A stretch of 64,000 nucleotides of DNA from Pegoplata infirma (lineage: Eukaryota > Arthropoda > Insecta > Diptera > Anthomyiidae). The notes beneath the pieces were generated by a model that worked only from the letters and a program-made list of their open reading frames with translations, ran no database searches and was not told where the DNA came from. The stretch covers positions 176,175,896-176,239,895 of the forward strand of contig OY992540.1 in assembly GCA_963921195.1 (NCBI GenBank), written 5' to 3'. The number at the start of each line of letters is the position of its first letter. Positions within the stretch are counted from its first letter, which is position 1. The translations under genes were made by a program, and so were the position numbers. Positions 1 to 12,700 of this stretch are shown here, in pieces.

Positions 1-994
1 ACGAATATTTTTATTTAAATTTTGTGTTTATTGTTATCTTAATATTGTTTTAGAAAATAAATTGCAATCTTTTTAGTTTTGTATCAATAAATTTAGTAAA
101 TTCACGAAAAAAAATCATATTTTTTGGATTTTTAGTTTTTGGCGCTTTTTACTCTTTTTATGTGTCAATTTTACCCTTTTTACCCTTTTTTATATGTTAT
201 TTTTGTAGTGAAAAAGTACGTTTTTAAAATAAATTTTTAAATTGTGACTTTTTCCTCTTGGCGCTTTTTTATCCTTTTTTTTTGTTTATTTTTACCCTTT
301 TTTACCCTATTTTCCAAAATTTTGGCGCTTTTCTTCATTTTGGAAATGGCAACACTGCTACAAACTGTTGTAAAAAACCAAACACACACACTTACAGCTG
401 TATGTGTAGAAACTTACTCTTAAGGCATAATTACTTGAGCGAATACGGTTCGGAGACGTGTCAGCTGATACGTTAGCTTGTATTAAAATAAATAGAAATA
501 GGTACTTAAACGAATACGTGACGGTGCTGTAGCGGCCGAACCTAAAAAATTTTGATTTTCCGTACGTTTTACGTGTCAGCTGATTTTATTTTTTATTTTG
601 TGTTGAAATTTTTTCATTTGTGTGGCAGAATTGAAAAATAAATATAAATAAACGAAAAAAAAATGTTTTTCTGTAAATATAAATTAAAAAAAAATCAAAA
701 ATAACCACTTTTTAAAATAAAATTTGTAAATTAATATGACACGTTGAAACGGAATCAGTAATTGCTAAAACGGGACAACAGCCCGTCACGCTACAGCACC
801 GATACAGTAGCGCTCAAGTGCCTAGGCCGTTACAGCTGTATGTGTAGAAACCAACATGTATACAAACTCTTCCCACTAAAGCAAACGAACAGCGCACAAA
901 CAGCAATAAGCAGAAAAAACGGTAACAGCAGCTTCAATCTTGAATAAAACAAATGTTGTCTTCTTTACTATTTTTCTGAAATCAAGGCGGCTAT
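1..994. other. AT-rich intergenic DNA, no gene seen
   Basis: No convincing coding region. Short runs of the type TTTTTACCCTTTTT recur at 165-310. The phrase GCTGTATGTGTAGAAAC occurs twice (about 398 and 836), and matching GC-richer patches (GTGACGGTGCTGTAGC near 517, CGTCACGCTACAGCACC near 785) are inverted relative to one another. This suggests an old inverted-repeat element of about 450 bp between about 360 and 855, but no target duplication was found. Confidence 0.4.
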
Positions 995-1010
995 GGTTTA
1001 ACGAATAAGG

Positions 1011-1208
1011 GGCCCCTGTAGGCTAGTTGGTAGCGTGCTAGCCTATGAAACAGGGGGTCGTGGGTTCGATTCCCACCAAAGCCCTTGGTCGATTTCGCTA
1101 CAACGAGACGACGGTCATTGTTACCAGTTCTCGGTTAGGTTAAAATTATTTAAAATGAGTTGTAAATAAAAATTGGAAAAATAAATAAAAACTGATCATT
1201 GGATCATT
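1011..1208 (+). mobile_element. tRNA-derived SINE with target-site duplication
   Basis: The head is tRNA-like: an A-box-like stretch TAGGCTAGTTGG, then a perfect B box GTTCGATTC about 40 bp on, and a 7-base anticodon-type loop ATGAAAC. The acceptor stem pairs only partly (GGGC with GCCC), so this is not a functional tRNA gene. A non-tRNA body follows and ends in an A-rich tail and a short TGATCATTGGATCATT repeat. The insert is bracketed by GGTTTAACGAATAAGG (995-1010) and GGTTTAACGAATACGG (1209-1224), a 16-bp target duplication with one mismatch, as expected for L1/RTE-type retrotransposition. The family name is unknown to me. Confidence 0.75.
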
Positions 1209-1224
1209 GGTTTAACGAATACGG

Positions 1225-2214
1225 AGCAAATTAAATTTATGTTAAAACGTTTCATTCACGGAAACACAATTTCACCGGGATGTGTTTTATCAATATGGTC
1301 ATACGGAGAACGTTTATCTCGGAACAAATTAAATTTGTTAAACAAAAAAAAAATCGTCTTTTTAATATTCATTCACGGAAACACGGCGATGTGTTTAAAA
1401 TTCACGAATTGTCTTTTGTAAGCGTTTTTAATCAAGATGCGTTTATGATTACACGGAAAAACACTTACACACACAAAACAAATGTTCTTAACTTTTTTTC
1501 GCGTCTAATACCCTATTCACACTTACAGTTTTAAATCGTTTTTAGCAATTATTTTTAGCATTTTCTGTCAAGAGCTACAACGCCAGTGGTTGTCTCAAAT
1601 TAAAGCTTAATATCTTGGCTACCAATCTGTTTGGTCTAAATTTTTACTTATATACGTGCAGTTTTGAGATATCAACCATTTTTTAAAAAAAGTCATGACA
1701 AAAAACTTTTAAAGCGTGTTTTGGCACTTAAGGGGTTAATCAAACTGAGTCACACCTTAGACATTATGGGGGCGTGACCGCTCCTTGAAATTGGTACCAC
1801 TCGATCTATTTTTGACCCCTCTACCAACCCACAAAATTTTATCAAATTTAGGATCAAGGCCGCCATCTTAACAAGTTCCAAAATTTTATTAAAAAAAAGT
1901 TGCAATATTTCACTGTTGCAAGGGTCAAAAATTTCTGAAGTGAATACCCTAATTTTAGAATTTAGTTCCTTTCACACATTTGCTAAACGTTCTTATATAA
2001 GTAAGTACCTGGTAAAGTTTTGAGCTAAATCGGTTATCTCTATGCGATTTACGCGAAAATAGGTCAAAATTTCGAGTATTGGTCAAAAGGGCACTAAATA
2101 TAAATTTAAAATAAAAATAAATTAAAAATTTTAAGAATATTAAAAGAAAAATATTTTTTCTTTTACAAAAACTAAACAGGAAATCCAGAAATTCGGATTT
2201 TTATTTCCTTTAAA
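1225..2214. other. AT-rich DNA with an imperfect 120-bp direct repeat
   Basis: Between about 1220 and 1420 two diverged copies of a roughly 120-bp unit follow one another (shared words AAATTAAATTTGTTAAA-like and CATTCACGGAAACAC). The short open frames here are by-products of this repeat. From 1540 to 2110 I see no gene or repeat boundary. Confidence 0.35.
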
Positions 2215-2780
2215 AATACTTTATCAAAGCATTATTTTAGATCGCTTTAAAAACGCTTCAAACCACCGTGGAACGATGTTATCATATGGTGTGCTTAAAA
2301 GCGTCCAAAAGGTGGTTATTTCTACGGTGTGAGAGCAATCTTTTACATCGCTTCAAAAATGCTTCATATACACTTGGAACGATGTTATAAGAATTTAATA
2401 AAACGTTCTGAAAGCACTTTTTTACATTGCTTTAAAAACGCCTTAAACCACCGTGGAACGATGTTATCATTTGGTGTGAGAGCACTTGTACCACCTCTCA
2501 CAACGCTTTAAAAACGTTTTTACGATCGTACTTTTCTGCCTGGGCGAACAAAAACAGAAATTCTTTACTTTGGGTTTTTAAAACGCTTTGATGAATTTAA
2601 AAAAAACGTTCTCAAAGCACTTTTTTACATCGCTTTTAAAACGCTTTAAACCTAGCGTAGATCGATGTTATCATTCAGATCATCTGAAGGCGCTTTGAAG
2701 TTGGTATACAGAACGCTCGTACAACCGTCTACAACGCTTTCACAATGCTTTTGCGATTGTATTTTTCTGACTGGGCAGAG
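2215..2780. repeat. Fragmented CGCTTTAAAAACG repeat family
   Basis: Several diverged units carry the words CGCTTTAAAAACGC, ACCACCGTGGAACGATG and TTATCAT, ending in a CCTGGGC/TTTTTCTG motif (about 2530 and 2765). The same words occur at 9840-9920 and 11490-11600, on both sides of the hAT-like element in the kinase intron, where the end reads TTTTTCTACCTGGGTA. It looks like a MITE or SINE family present as broken copies; no complete copy with target duplication was found in this window. Confidence 0.45.
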
Positions 2781-3597
2781 TCGTATTTTGTAAATACATG
2801 TTCGAACGTAATAAATATTTTTTTTGAACAAAGCACTTTCGTCACGGTTTCATGAACACTTCGAAAATTGGAAACGGAATTAAATTTCGTTTCTAGTCCA
2901 ATTTCGTTGTGGATTGATAAACGGCCTGATTTTCTACCATTACGCTTTGGGGGAATGTAACATATAAACACATGAGTATACCAAAAAAGTACTCTATCGG
3001 TGGTGTGTAAATAAAAAAGTCCTGAGTTGTCCATTCCTGATAAAAAAGTTCAGTTGGTTTTTGAATTTGATTGTAATACTTAACAAAACATTGGCGGTTT
3101 CAAATAGTTTGCTAATCGCTCAACTCTTTATAAAATTAAGTTGGGGATGGCATCCAAAAAAAAAAAAAAAAATGGCAACCTTGAGAAGTGCTATCAAAAC
3201 GCTTTATTTTTAGAACCATTATTAACACCACAGTAAACAATGAACAATCATACATTAAAAATGGTATAAAACATTAAAAACTGTTTGTAATACTTTACAA
3301 CTTTATTAGTTTTTTAATATATATATAATAGGAAATATAATAATAGGGTGTTAATATATTTTGATACATTCTGTAGATCCTTAAAATATACACTGTTAAG
3401 TTTTCTATTTATTTTTAACTCCAACACAGTTAGCATTTATTGACATAATTCAAAATTATTAATATTAATAATTATCGTAATATAAGATTTAAAGTAAATG
3501 ATGCAAAATTATTTTGCAGCATAATTTTCATGTTAATTTTGTATTTGTTGTAAAATTTAACACGTCTTCATATTTTAAGCATTAATGAAAATAAGAT
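2781..3597. other. 3' flank of the kinase gene
   Basis: This stretch lies downstream of the kinase stop codon on the minus strand. An AATAAA overlaps the stop codon itself, and further A/T-rich candidates follow, so the cleavage site cannot be fixed. A poly-A stretch of about 17 occurs near 3156 on the plus strand. The 101-codon minus-strand frame at 2729-3034 has no recognisable domain and is treated as chance. Confidence 0.35.
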
Positions 3598-3787
3598 TTA
3601 TTCAGAGAGCATAGTTTTTCCACTAGCCTTTTCCTTTTCCTTCTCTCTTTCTCGTTCTCTGTCGTTACGTGTATCAGCTTGACCCAGCAAAAGAGCAGGA
3701 TTTGGTTGACTTTGATGGGTCTTTTGCTTTAACATTGTCCAGTCGTAAATATAATCATATTGATGATTTAAAGTTCGGAATAGAATT
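3598..3787 (-). CDS. CkIalpha: Kinase exon 3 (C-terminal tail, stop)
   Basis: The acceptor reads TATTTTCAG|AATTC. The first residues [20 protein letters not shown] complete the kinase fold as in CK1-alpha. The tail then becomes charged (alternating RE/KE) and ends at TAA (3600-3598). No peptide frame long enough for simple ORF calling is present here, so this exon is easily missed. Confidence 0.92.
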
Positions 3788-6700
3788 CTGAAAATATAAA
3801 AAAATAGATATCATAATAACAAAGAAGCTATAAGGAATTACACGAAAATATTCAGTGCGCACCAATCACCAATCTAGCTTAACAAAATGTGTATCTTCTA
3901 AAACAAGGATGGTTTTTGATGAGATATTTAAATTTATTTAAAAAAATAAATTAAAGGAATTTTAATAATTAAGCAAGGAAGATGTATAAAGGAATGCTAC
4001 GAAACAAGTAGTTGGTCGCCATAGTTAATTTTTTGATTAAAATCAGAACAATAATATTTACGAATTTAAAAAAAAAGTAAACAAAAAATAAACAAACAAA
4101 AAAAAAAACAAATTGAAATTTTCTTGAAAACAATGGAATTTGTTTTGAACAAAATTAAAATTGTCATAAAAATAAAAAAAAAAATAAATATTGTTAAATT
4201 TATTTTTGAACCCATCATACTTTGGATTATTTTAAGGTAAGTGCATAAAAAACCACGGGTGTGGATAAAATTGAATACATATGTTTGAATTGGTTTTGTT
4301 TCAGTCCTCATATCAAGGAATCTGTAAATGTCTTATGCTAACAGGAAGTAAATCCAGACAATTACATATGGACCAATTTTACGGAACGGATATTTTAAGA
4401 TATTTTTAATTAGAAGAAGACCCTACAAAGGTAATTATGCAGAAAAATGCTTTGGAACCTGTGGAAAATTTCTCTCAAAATTTATATAACTTTCTCATTA
4501 TCACTTACATTTTGAGACATATGTGTATAGATAAATTCTACGAATTTTGAATACTTTTAATACAGACAAATTAAATTCTCTAAAAAAAACTCGGATTCTG
4601 TGACAACTTTTAAATTTCTCAGAATAGGAAAAAATTCTTAAGGTACCTACTACAGACGACGCAATATTATGTACAATATGCAATTATATTGATGGTGTGT
4701 GGGTTAGATTGACCATTGTACAATCGTCAATCTTACCCACACGCCATCAATATTATTAATATTACCTTTAGACTCTGAAACACGTTTCCTATAGAAACCT
4801 TCTCAGATTCTAAGACATTTTTCCTATAGAAAAACTCTCAGATTCTATAGAAAAGTTTTTAGATTCTTCAACATTTTATTTATAGAAAAGTTTTCAGATT
4901 CTGAGACATTTTTTCTATAGACAAATTCTTAGATTCTGCGGCATTTTTCCTATAGAAAAACTCTCAGGTTCAGAGAGATTATTTCTATAGAAAAATTCTT
5001 AGATTCTGACATTTTTTTATAAAAAATTCTCACACGCAGAAATATTTTTCCTATAAAAAAACTCTCAGATTCTGAGACATTTTCGTTATAGAAAAATTTT
5101 CTGATTCTGAGACATTTTTCTTATAGAAAAATTCTTAGATTCTGAGACATTTTTCATATAGAAAAATTGTCAAATTCTGAGACATACATCATAGAAAAAT
5201 TATCAGATTATGGAACAATTTTCCTATAGAAAATTCTTAGATTTTGAGACATTTTTCTATAGAAAATTCTTAGATTTTGAGACATTTTTTCTATAAAAAA
5301 TTCTGACATTGTGAAATATTTTTCCTTTAAAACATTCTCAGATTCTGAGACATTTTTCCTTTAAAAAAATTCTTAGACATTTTTGCATATATAAAACATA
5401 TTTGCTATAGAAAAATTCCCAGATTCTGAGACATTTTTGTTATAGACAAATTCTCAGACTCTTCTGAGACATTCCTCCTATAGAAAAATTCTTAGATTAT
5501 TGGACATTTTTCCTATAGAAATTTCTTAGATTTTGAAACATTTTTTCTGTAAAAAAGTTCTCACATTCTGAAATATTTTTCCTATAGAAAACTCAGATTC
5601 TGAGACATATTTTCTATAAAAAAATCTTAGGACATTTTTATTAAAGAAAATTTTTTTAGATTCTGAGACATTTTTCTAAGATTCCGAGACGATTTTGCTA
5701 TTGAAAAATTATCAGATTCTGAAACATTTTTTCTAAAGAAAAATTATCAGATTATGAGACAGTTTTCCTATAGAAAAATTATCAGATTCTGAGACATTTT
5801 TCCTATAGAAAAATTATTAGATTCTGAAACATTTTTCTATAGAAAATTTATCAGATTCTGAGACATTTTTCCTACGGAAATTTTTTTAAATTCTAAGATA
5901 TTTTCCTATAGAAAATAATTTTTAAATTTTGAAACTCTTAAATTCTAAAACAACATTTTTCCTCTAGAAAAATTGCCAAATTCTGACATATTCTGTGATT
6001 CAAAGACATTTTTGCTATTGAAAAATTTTAAGATTCTGAGAAATTTTGTTAAGAAAAATTCTCAGATTCAAAGACATTATACATATAAGTAAAATAATTA
6101 GGATTGTAATTTTCTTATTATTTATTTGTAAATTTAACTAAATAAATTATTGTTTAGCGTTTAAACAAAAACATTTATTTAACATTTAAAATCTATCTTT
6201 ACACATTTTGCATCGCTAGATTGTCTTAAATCCGAACAAAGACCATAAATATATATTCTTTACTAGGTAATAATCCGATATTTCGATATATGTTACAAAC
6301 GTTATGACAAAAATAATATTCCTGATACAATATGTGTTACATACGGAATGATGAAGAAAGTATGCCGCCCTAATTCAATAATATAAAAAATTTCAAAAAT
6401 GTAAACAAAATAAATTATTATGAAAAGAGAAAGAAAATATAAATCAAAATTTGATTAAAAAAGAAAATAAATATTTAAATGTCGTACTTGTTATTGTTCT
6501 GATTTACGTCGTTGGTGGCAGTCCTTTATAATTTGTCTATGTAATTAAGTATATGGGTGAAATCAAAATGTTTTTGAGCCAAAATTGTACAAACAAAAAA
6601 AATTAAATTTTAGTGAATTTTTTTTATTAGAATCGATACCCTGCAAACAAAACGATACGACATCGATTCGCCGGTTGTATTGCCCATACGATTAATTTTA

Positions 6701-9700
6701 TTGCGGCAATTATCGAATTCGTATCAGTGAAGCAAGCCGGTCGGCGCGGCTGACGACTGAGTCGCTAAGCCGATTTTTTTCCAAGAGCCGCGCCGCCGCC
6801 GATATCATCGGCTGATTGGCGGCTCAAACTCCAGCCGATTTTGAAATTAAAAATATTAAAATTTCTAAAAATCAAATTGGAATTCAAAAAAGCCCAATTA
6901 AAATATAGAAATCACAACTGAAATTAAAAAGTTCGCATTCTCAGAAAAACTAATTGAGAATTACAATTTCTGAATGACTATTGGTCTTTTCCAAATTTCA
7001 AATGAAATTTCTAAGTTTCAATACTTTTTTTCTAGATTTCATTTGCCTTTTTTGAATTTCAACTAAACTTTTCTCAAATTTAATTGCGATTGCTGAATTT
7101 TAATTGTCTGTTTTATTTGTGTTTTATATTGTTGGACTTTATATTTTATAATTTAATAGGTATATTAGTTCGGTTTGAGTCCTTATTATTTCTGAGAAAT
7201 AATAACACTTGTTTTCAAATTAAAAAGAAATTTGCGATCTACGGCATTTTGCATTTATTTTCCATGTAAAATCTTACGATAAATCCAAAAATTTTTTAAT
7301 ATCCCGGTGAAAAATGTTCGTATATGGAAACATATACGAGGATATACACTCCGTTGCATAACAATAATTACACTCTGAAATCGCTGATATTTAAAATTTA
7401 TGTAGAGCTAAGCCTATTAATTCAAAAAAAAAATTATAAATAAACCAAAAACGAATATTATTTGAGAAAACAAATATTATTTTCATGGAGGTGCTAACTT
7501 TTTAAGGCATTTTTTTTTTTTTTTTTTGGTGTTGCATAACTATAAAGACACTAATTAAAAAATAATTATAAGCCAACTAAAAAGGATAAATGTTATAAAC
7601 TGAAAGTGTAAAAAAACTTCCATTATTACCCAGCAAAAAATAAACGAAGTGGTTCAAAAAGAATTAGTAGTTTCACTACATACAAAGTAGCGATAGGTGC
7701 CGAACTTCATATTCCGTAGGAAGTACTTTTAAAATCACTTCTAAAAATGCTACAAATTAACAATAAAAACACCTTTTAGCAGTTCTTTGCTTAATGATTT
7801 TGAAGTACCTCTTTCATATGTTCTTAGGAATTAAATCAAATTAAATCAAATCACCATAACATATGAATTTCTTTTTCAACTGAAACACTTAGAATGGGGG
7901 TGACACACGAAGTATGCAATTTTTTCTACGTCCAGCTTCGAATAGATTTAGGTTTTGCAAAAATGATGAAAAAAATTTTGTAATGGCATTTCATTTCTCT
8001 TTATTTAGAGCTTAAAAAATCGAAAAGACGAAAATCGATTATTGATAAATTTTTCACATTTCATACAAGCAATTTGACGTTGAACTACCATTCTATATCT
8101 TATATCGAAAAAAGTTGGTCATAAATTAAATAAATACATTTACAAACTGTTATTAAAGATTGTTTAAGCTTTTTAGAAAATTGAGGTCTAGGCTTGTAGT
8201 CAGAACAAACTGGTGAATCGATTCGCCGTGAATTTTTATAGTTTTGTGAAATTTATAATTACTCCTTTTTTTATTTGAAGTATATACGTTTGAATATCAA
8301 TGAAATTAATTTTTCTATCACGTAAGGTTTGAATATTGAAATATTTGGGTCTCCTCTGTAACGTATTCTTAAGTTGCTCAAACACAATAGTACTCGATTT
8401 AGTTAAAATAAGACATCTTTATTCCAAATCAGGTATCCAAATTTTTCTATCGCGTACTGTTTTTGAAATATTTGCGTTTGAAAAACTCAAACTCTACTTA
8501 TACGCACTTATATTCTTTATAAATCACACTAAAATTTTCAAACGCGAATATCTCAAAAACAGAACATGCTTGAAAATTGTGGATTGCAGTTTTGGAATCA
8601 GGAGGTCCATTTTAAACGAAATCAAGTCCTATTTCGTGGAAGCAACGTAAGAATACGTAACAGAGGACCCCTAAAAGTGTTTTTTCTTTTTAACAGTGAA
8701 TATCTCAAAAACGGTACGTGCTATAAAAATTTGAACGGTAGATTTGGAAACAGGAGACTAAAATCTAAAAGGACCAGTTAGAAATTTCACTGGAAGGTTT
8801 TTGCTGTCGAACAGTGTTTTTAGTGTAAATATTAAAAAAAAATACTCTTTCAATCAATCTTACAAAAATAAGTGAAAAAAGAACTTCTAATTTAGAAGTT
8901 CTAAATCACCAAATAAAAATGACATAATCACACCCAAAATGCCAAGAAATATGTACTTCTAAAGAAGTGATGAAAAAAGTGCTTCCAAAAGGTCAAGTTA
9001 TATTAACATCCGGATCACTACTTCAGAAGTTGTGATAAAAACACTAGTGATATATGTTATACTTAAGTGTCAATCTTTCGCCACTGAAAAGTGGCGATAA
9101 AAAGAACATACTTTGTGTGTCACGCCCATATTAAATTCATCAATGTTTCAGTTGAAGAAGAAGTACATCTGGTTCATAAGTTGTGGTGAATTTTGTAGTG
9201 AATGGTAAGCTCTTTTTTTGCTGGGTTATTACGTTTGATTGGGTTTCACTTGCGTTTTAAAATGATGATATTAAAATTACCATTTTTGTAAAATTTCCCT
9301 TAGTTTTTTGATATTTTTTAAAGAAAACTAAAAAAAATTAATATTTTACAAATTTAAGTTTTCTGTGTTATTTTTCATATAAACCGGAAAATATTTTTTA
9401 ATGGTTTTAAAAGTCTATAAGAAAGAATGAACTTTTTCCTAAATTTTGAGCTCATCGCAGTAAAGATTGATCATCAGGTTTTTGTTTTAGAGCCTTCTTA
9501 AATTGGTCCCTTTTCTAATATTTTTAACAGTGTTTCTTTAAAATACATGTTTGACCAATAATACTGCAACAACTTCAAATTTTTGTTATCATATTTTTAA
9601 GATCATAGTTCAATTCTACTCTAACGCTTTATACCAGATTTTTATTCCACCTAACGGCTGCTGTGCAGGCTTTCGAAAATTCAAAAATCGCGTTTTTTCA

Positions 9701-12700
9701 CATTTGCAACCGCGAATTATTAAAATTCTAGATGTGATGGAAAAAATTGAAGCACAGATTTGGAATCAGAGAGTCAAAATCTTTAAAATTTTTCTATCAA
9801 ACTTCAAACCGGAGCCAAAAACCTTCGATTTGTTGAGCGGTGTAATGCTTTAAGCGTTCTCAAATCACTATTATAAATGTCTTTAAAAACGCTTTATATA
9901 AACCGTTTAACGGTGTTATCATTAGGATTAGGGCTTCCAATCGGGATTGGTTTTTCTGAATCCCGGGATTCGGGATTGAAGAAAAATTTTCGGGATCCCG
10001 ATTTCGGGATCCCGGGATTTTCGGGATATTTTGAATCCCGGGATTCACGGGATTTTTTGGAAATTTTCGGGATTTTTCGGGATTTTCAAAAATTTTTAGT
10101 ATTTATTGTCACTTTGAAAAATCCACGCGTTCGTAAAGATTAGCAAAGTTGATGTTGTGAACTTCAAAAAAGTTTGGGATTCCTTCTGTGAAGAATATCC
10201 GTATTCGGTTATCTTTCTTATCTTTCGTCGTGGCTCATCGCTATCAACTTTTAGTGAGCGTAGGTTAAAAAAAAAATGAATTTTCGAATTTTTGCATAAG
10301 TGATTAATTTTTTGCTAAAGCGTGATTTGATTTTTTTTTATTTTCATTTCTTGAAAAAACAAATATTTTAAATTATTGTTTCTGTAAAGACAGTCGAGCT
10401 CAGGCTCTAATTATAATTATGTATTATAATTTTTTGATTTGTTATATATGGTTTTGAATTGAGAAAATTTTTTTAGCAATGTATTTTTTTGGTAAAAAAT
10501 GTGTAGAGAGTAGAGTTAGCATGACTCACGCGTGAGCGTAAGTCATAAGTGAGTGATTCCATTATTGTTTGCGTGAGCGTGACTGATAGTGAGTCAAAAC
10601 CCACTCACGCCTTTAAAAATGTTTTAGAAAAACATAAAATTAAAAAAGTTTACAACTTAAGGAGTTAAGATGTGTCAAAAGCCATTTACGGTCCTTGTAA
10701 GAGTAAAGTAATAAATATAAAAGCCCTTATGTCGAACCACCACTAGTTTTTAGAATTTCTTTACATTTCGCAAACGTTTTGCTTTTTCTATAACAAAAAC
10801 ATGGTACCTGACAGAACTTTTGTCGATTTTTTTTATTTTGTTCCACAAAATTCATATTTTATACAAATTATTTTAAAAAATCTGAAAATATATATATTCG
10901 ATTAGAGTTTTATTCTAGTTCGAGGCCCAAAAATATTTCTATTTATGATATTGTCATAATAGAGTATTTTTAATTTATTGCTTTAAAAAAGTTACTATCT
11001 CATAGTATGTCTGTACTGATCAGTTTCATCCCCACTAAAGGAATCTTCAGCAGACTTTAGAGAATCATCGTTGGTCAATCAAACATCTCTAAAGTCTGCT
11101 GAAGATTCCTTTAGTGGGGATGAAACTGATCAGTACAGACATACTATGAGATAGTAACTTTTTTAAAGCAATAAATTAAAAATACTCTATTATGACAATA
11201 TCATAAATAGAAATATTTTTGGGCCTCGAACTAGAATAAAACTCTAATCGAATATATATACATATATAAAGGCCGAATAAATACATTTTATTTTTATGTA
11301 CCTTTTGGTACTAAAAATAAAAAAACAACATTTAAATCTGAAAATATTGAAAAAAAAATAAAAAAAAATCGGGATCCCGAAAATCCCGGGATTGAAAATC
11401 AGAAATCCCGAGATTCGGGATTGGCCTAATCCCGAAAATCCCGGGATTTCCGGGATCGGGATATCCCGATTGGAAGCCCTAATTAGGATTATCTGAAAGC
11501 GCTCTGAGGATGGGTTTCCGTATTTTCTGAAAGCATTCGTACTACCATGCAGAGCGCTTTAAAAGCGTTTTTACGGTTGTATTTTTCTACCTGGGTATAT
11601 TAAATAATTCGGAAACCGTTTTTGACAACTCTACACAATTACAAAATTATTATGTTGTTGGGGTGGAAGACATTCGGTTTTCAAAGAATGAAGTTGGGGA
11701 GTCCTATTCATGTGGCAAGAAGTGTACCGTATTTACCATAAAAAAGATGTTAACATTTACCACACAATATATAATATACTTTTTAGCAAAACCAAAATAA
11801 CTTACCTAAATAGCTGCCGGAGATACATATAATCTGGTTGTTCATCAAACCGTAAACTGCGACAATAATTCAAATACATTGAAAATTCAGCTGGGAATCC
11901 TTTGCATAAAACCTCTATGGGAGTAGACATCTTTTTTTCAGAAATTTTTTCATATTTTTGTTGCTTGTTGTTGGCTTTCATTCCCTGCCAAGGCAAAACA
12001 CTACGATTAAAATACATCATAACATATCCCAATGATTCCATATCATCTCTTCGAGACTGTTCAATACCCAAATGAGCATTAATTGATGCATAACGTGCCG
12101 TTCCTGTCAAATTTTTGTCTTCACGATATGTAATGTGAACTCGAGAATGGGGATCACGATACTTTTTAGCCAAACCAAAATCAATTAAAAATAACTTATT
12201 ACAATGGCGACCAATTCCCATTAAAAAATTATCCGGTTTAATATCACGATGTATAAAACACTTTAAATGTATATATTCCAAGCGTCCAATCATCTGATCT
12301 ACCAACATTAACACCGTTTTAATTGTAAAATGACGTGTGCAAAAGTTAAATAAGTCCTCCAATGATGGGCCGAGAAGATCCATAACAAGTATATTAAAGT
12401 TTTTTTCTTTGCCATGGTGACGAATTTTAGGTATACCTACGCCACCACTAAGAATACGATATAACTTTGCTTCGTATTGCAGTTGGGGATGGCGAGCTGA
12501 TGTGCTCTCCATTTTAACAGCTACTTCTTCACCGCTTTGAATACTTATTCCCAGATAAATATCACCAAACGAGCCGCTACCTAAAATTAAGTTTTAAACT
12601 TTAAACTTAATATGTTCAAAATTTTGTTTTTATTACGTATTTACCTATTTTACGGCTTAATCTGTATTTTCCTCCTACAATCACATCGGATCGATTTTTC

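Larger units (their letters stand above)
3788..11805 (-). other. CkIalpha: 8.0-kb kinase intron 2 packed with repeats
   Basis: The intron is bounded by GTAAG (11805-11801) and CAG (3790-3788). It holds, from 3' to 5' on the transcript, a Harbinger-like MITE copy, a long degenerate satellite, a GC-rich patch, a 1.6-kb inverted-repeat element and a hAT-like element with a perfect hairpin, each listed separately. No additional kinase exon was found inside it. Confidence 0.85.

Noticed and set aside
1009..1085. Functional tRNA gene (loop would read GAA)
   Set aside because: The acceptor stem and anticodon stem pair only in part, and the block is the head of a longer insert with its own target duplication, so it is a SINE.
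9860..10143. 88- and 62-codon frames with FRDP/SRDS repeats
   Set aside because: They translate the ATCCCGGGATT array of the hAT-like element on either strand.
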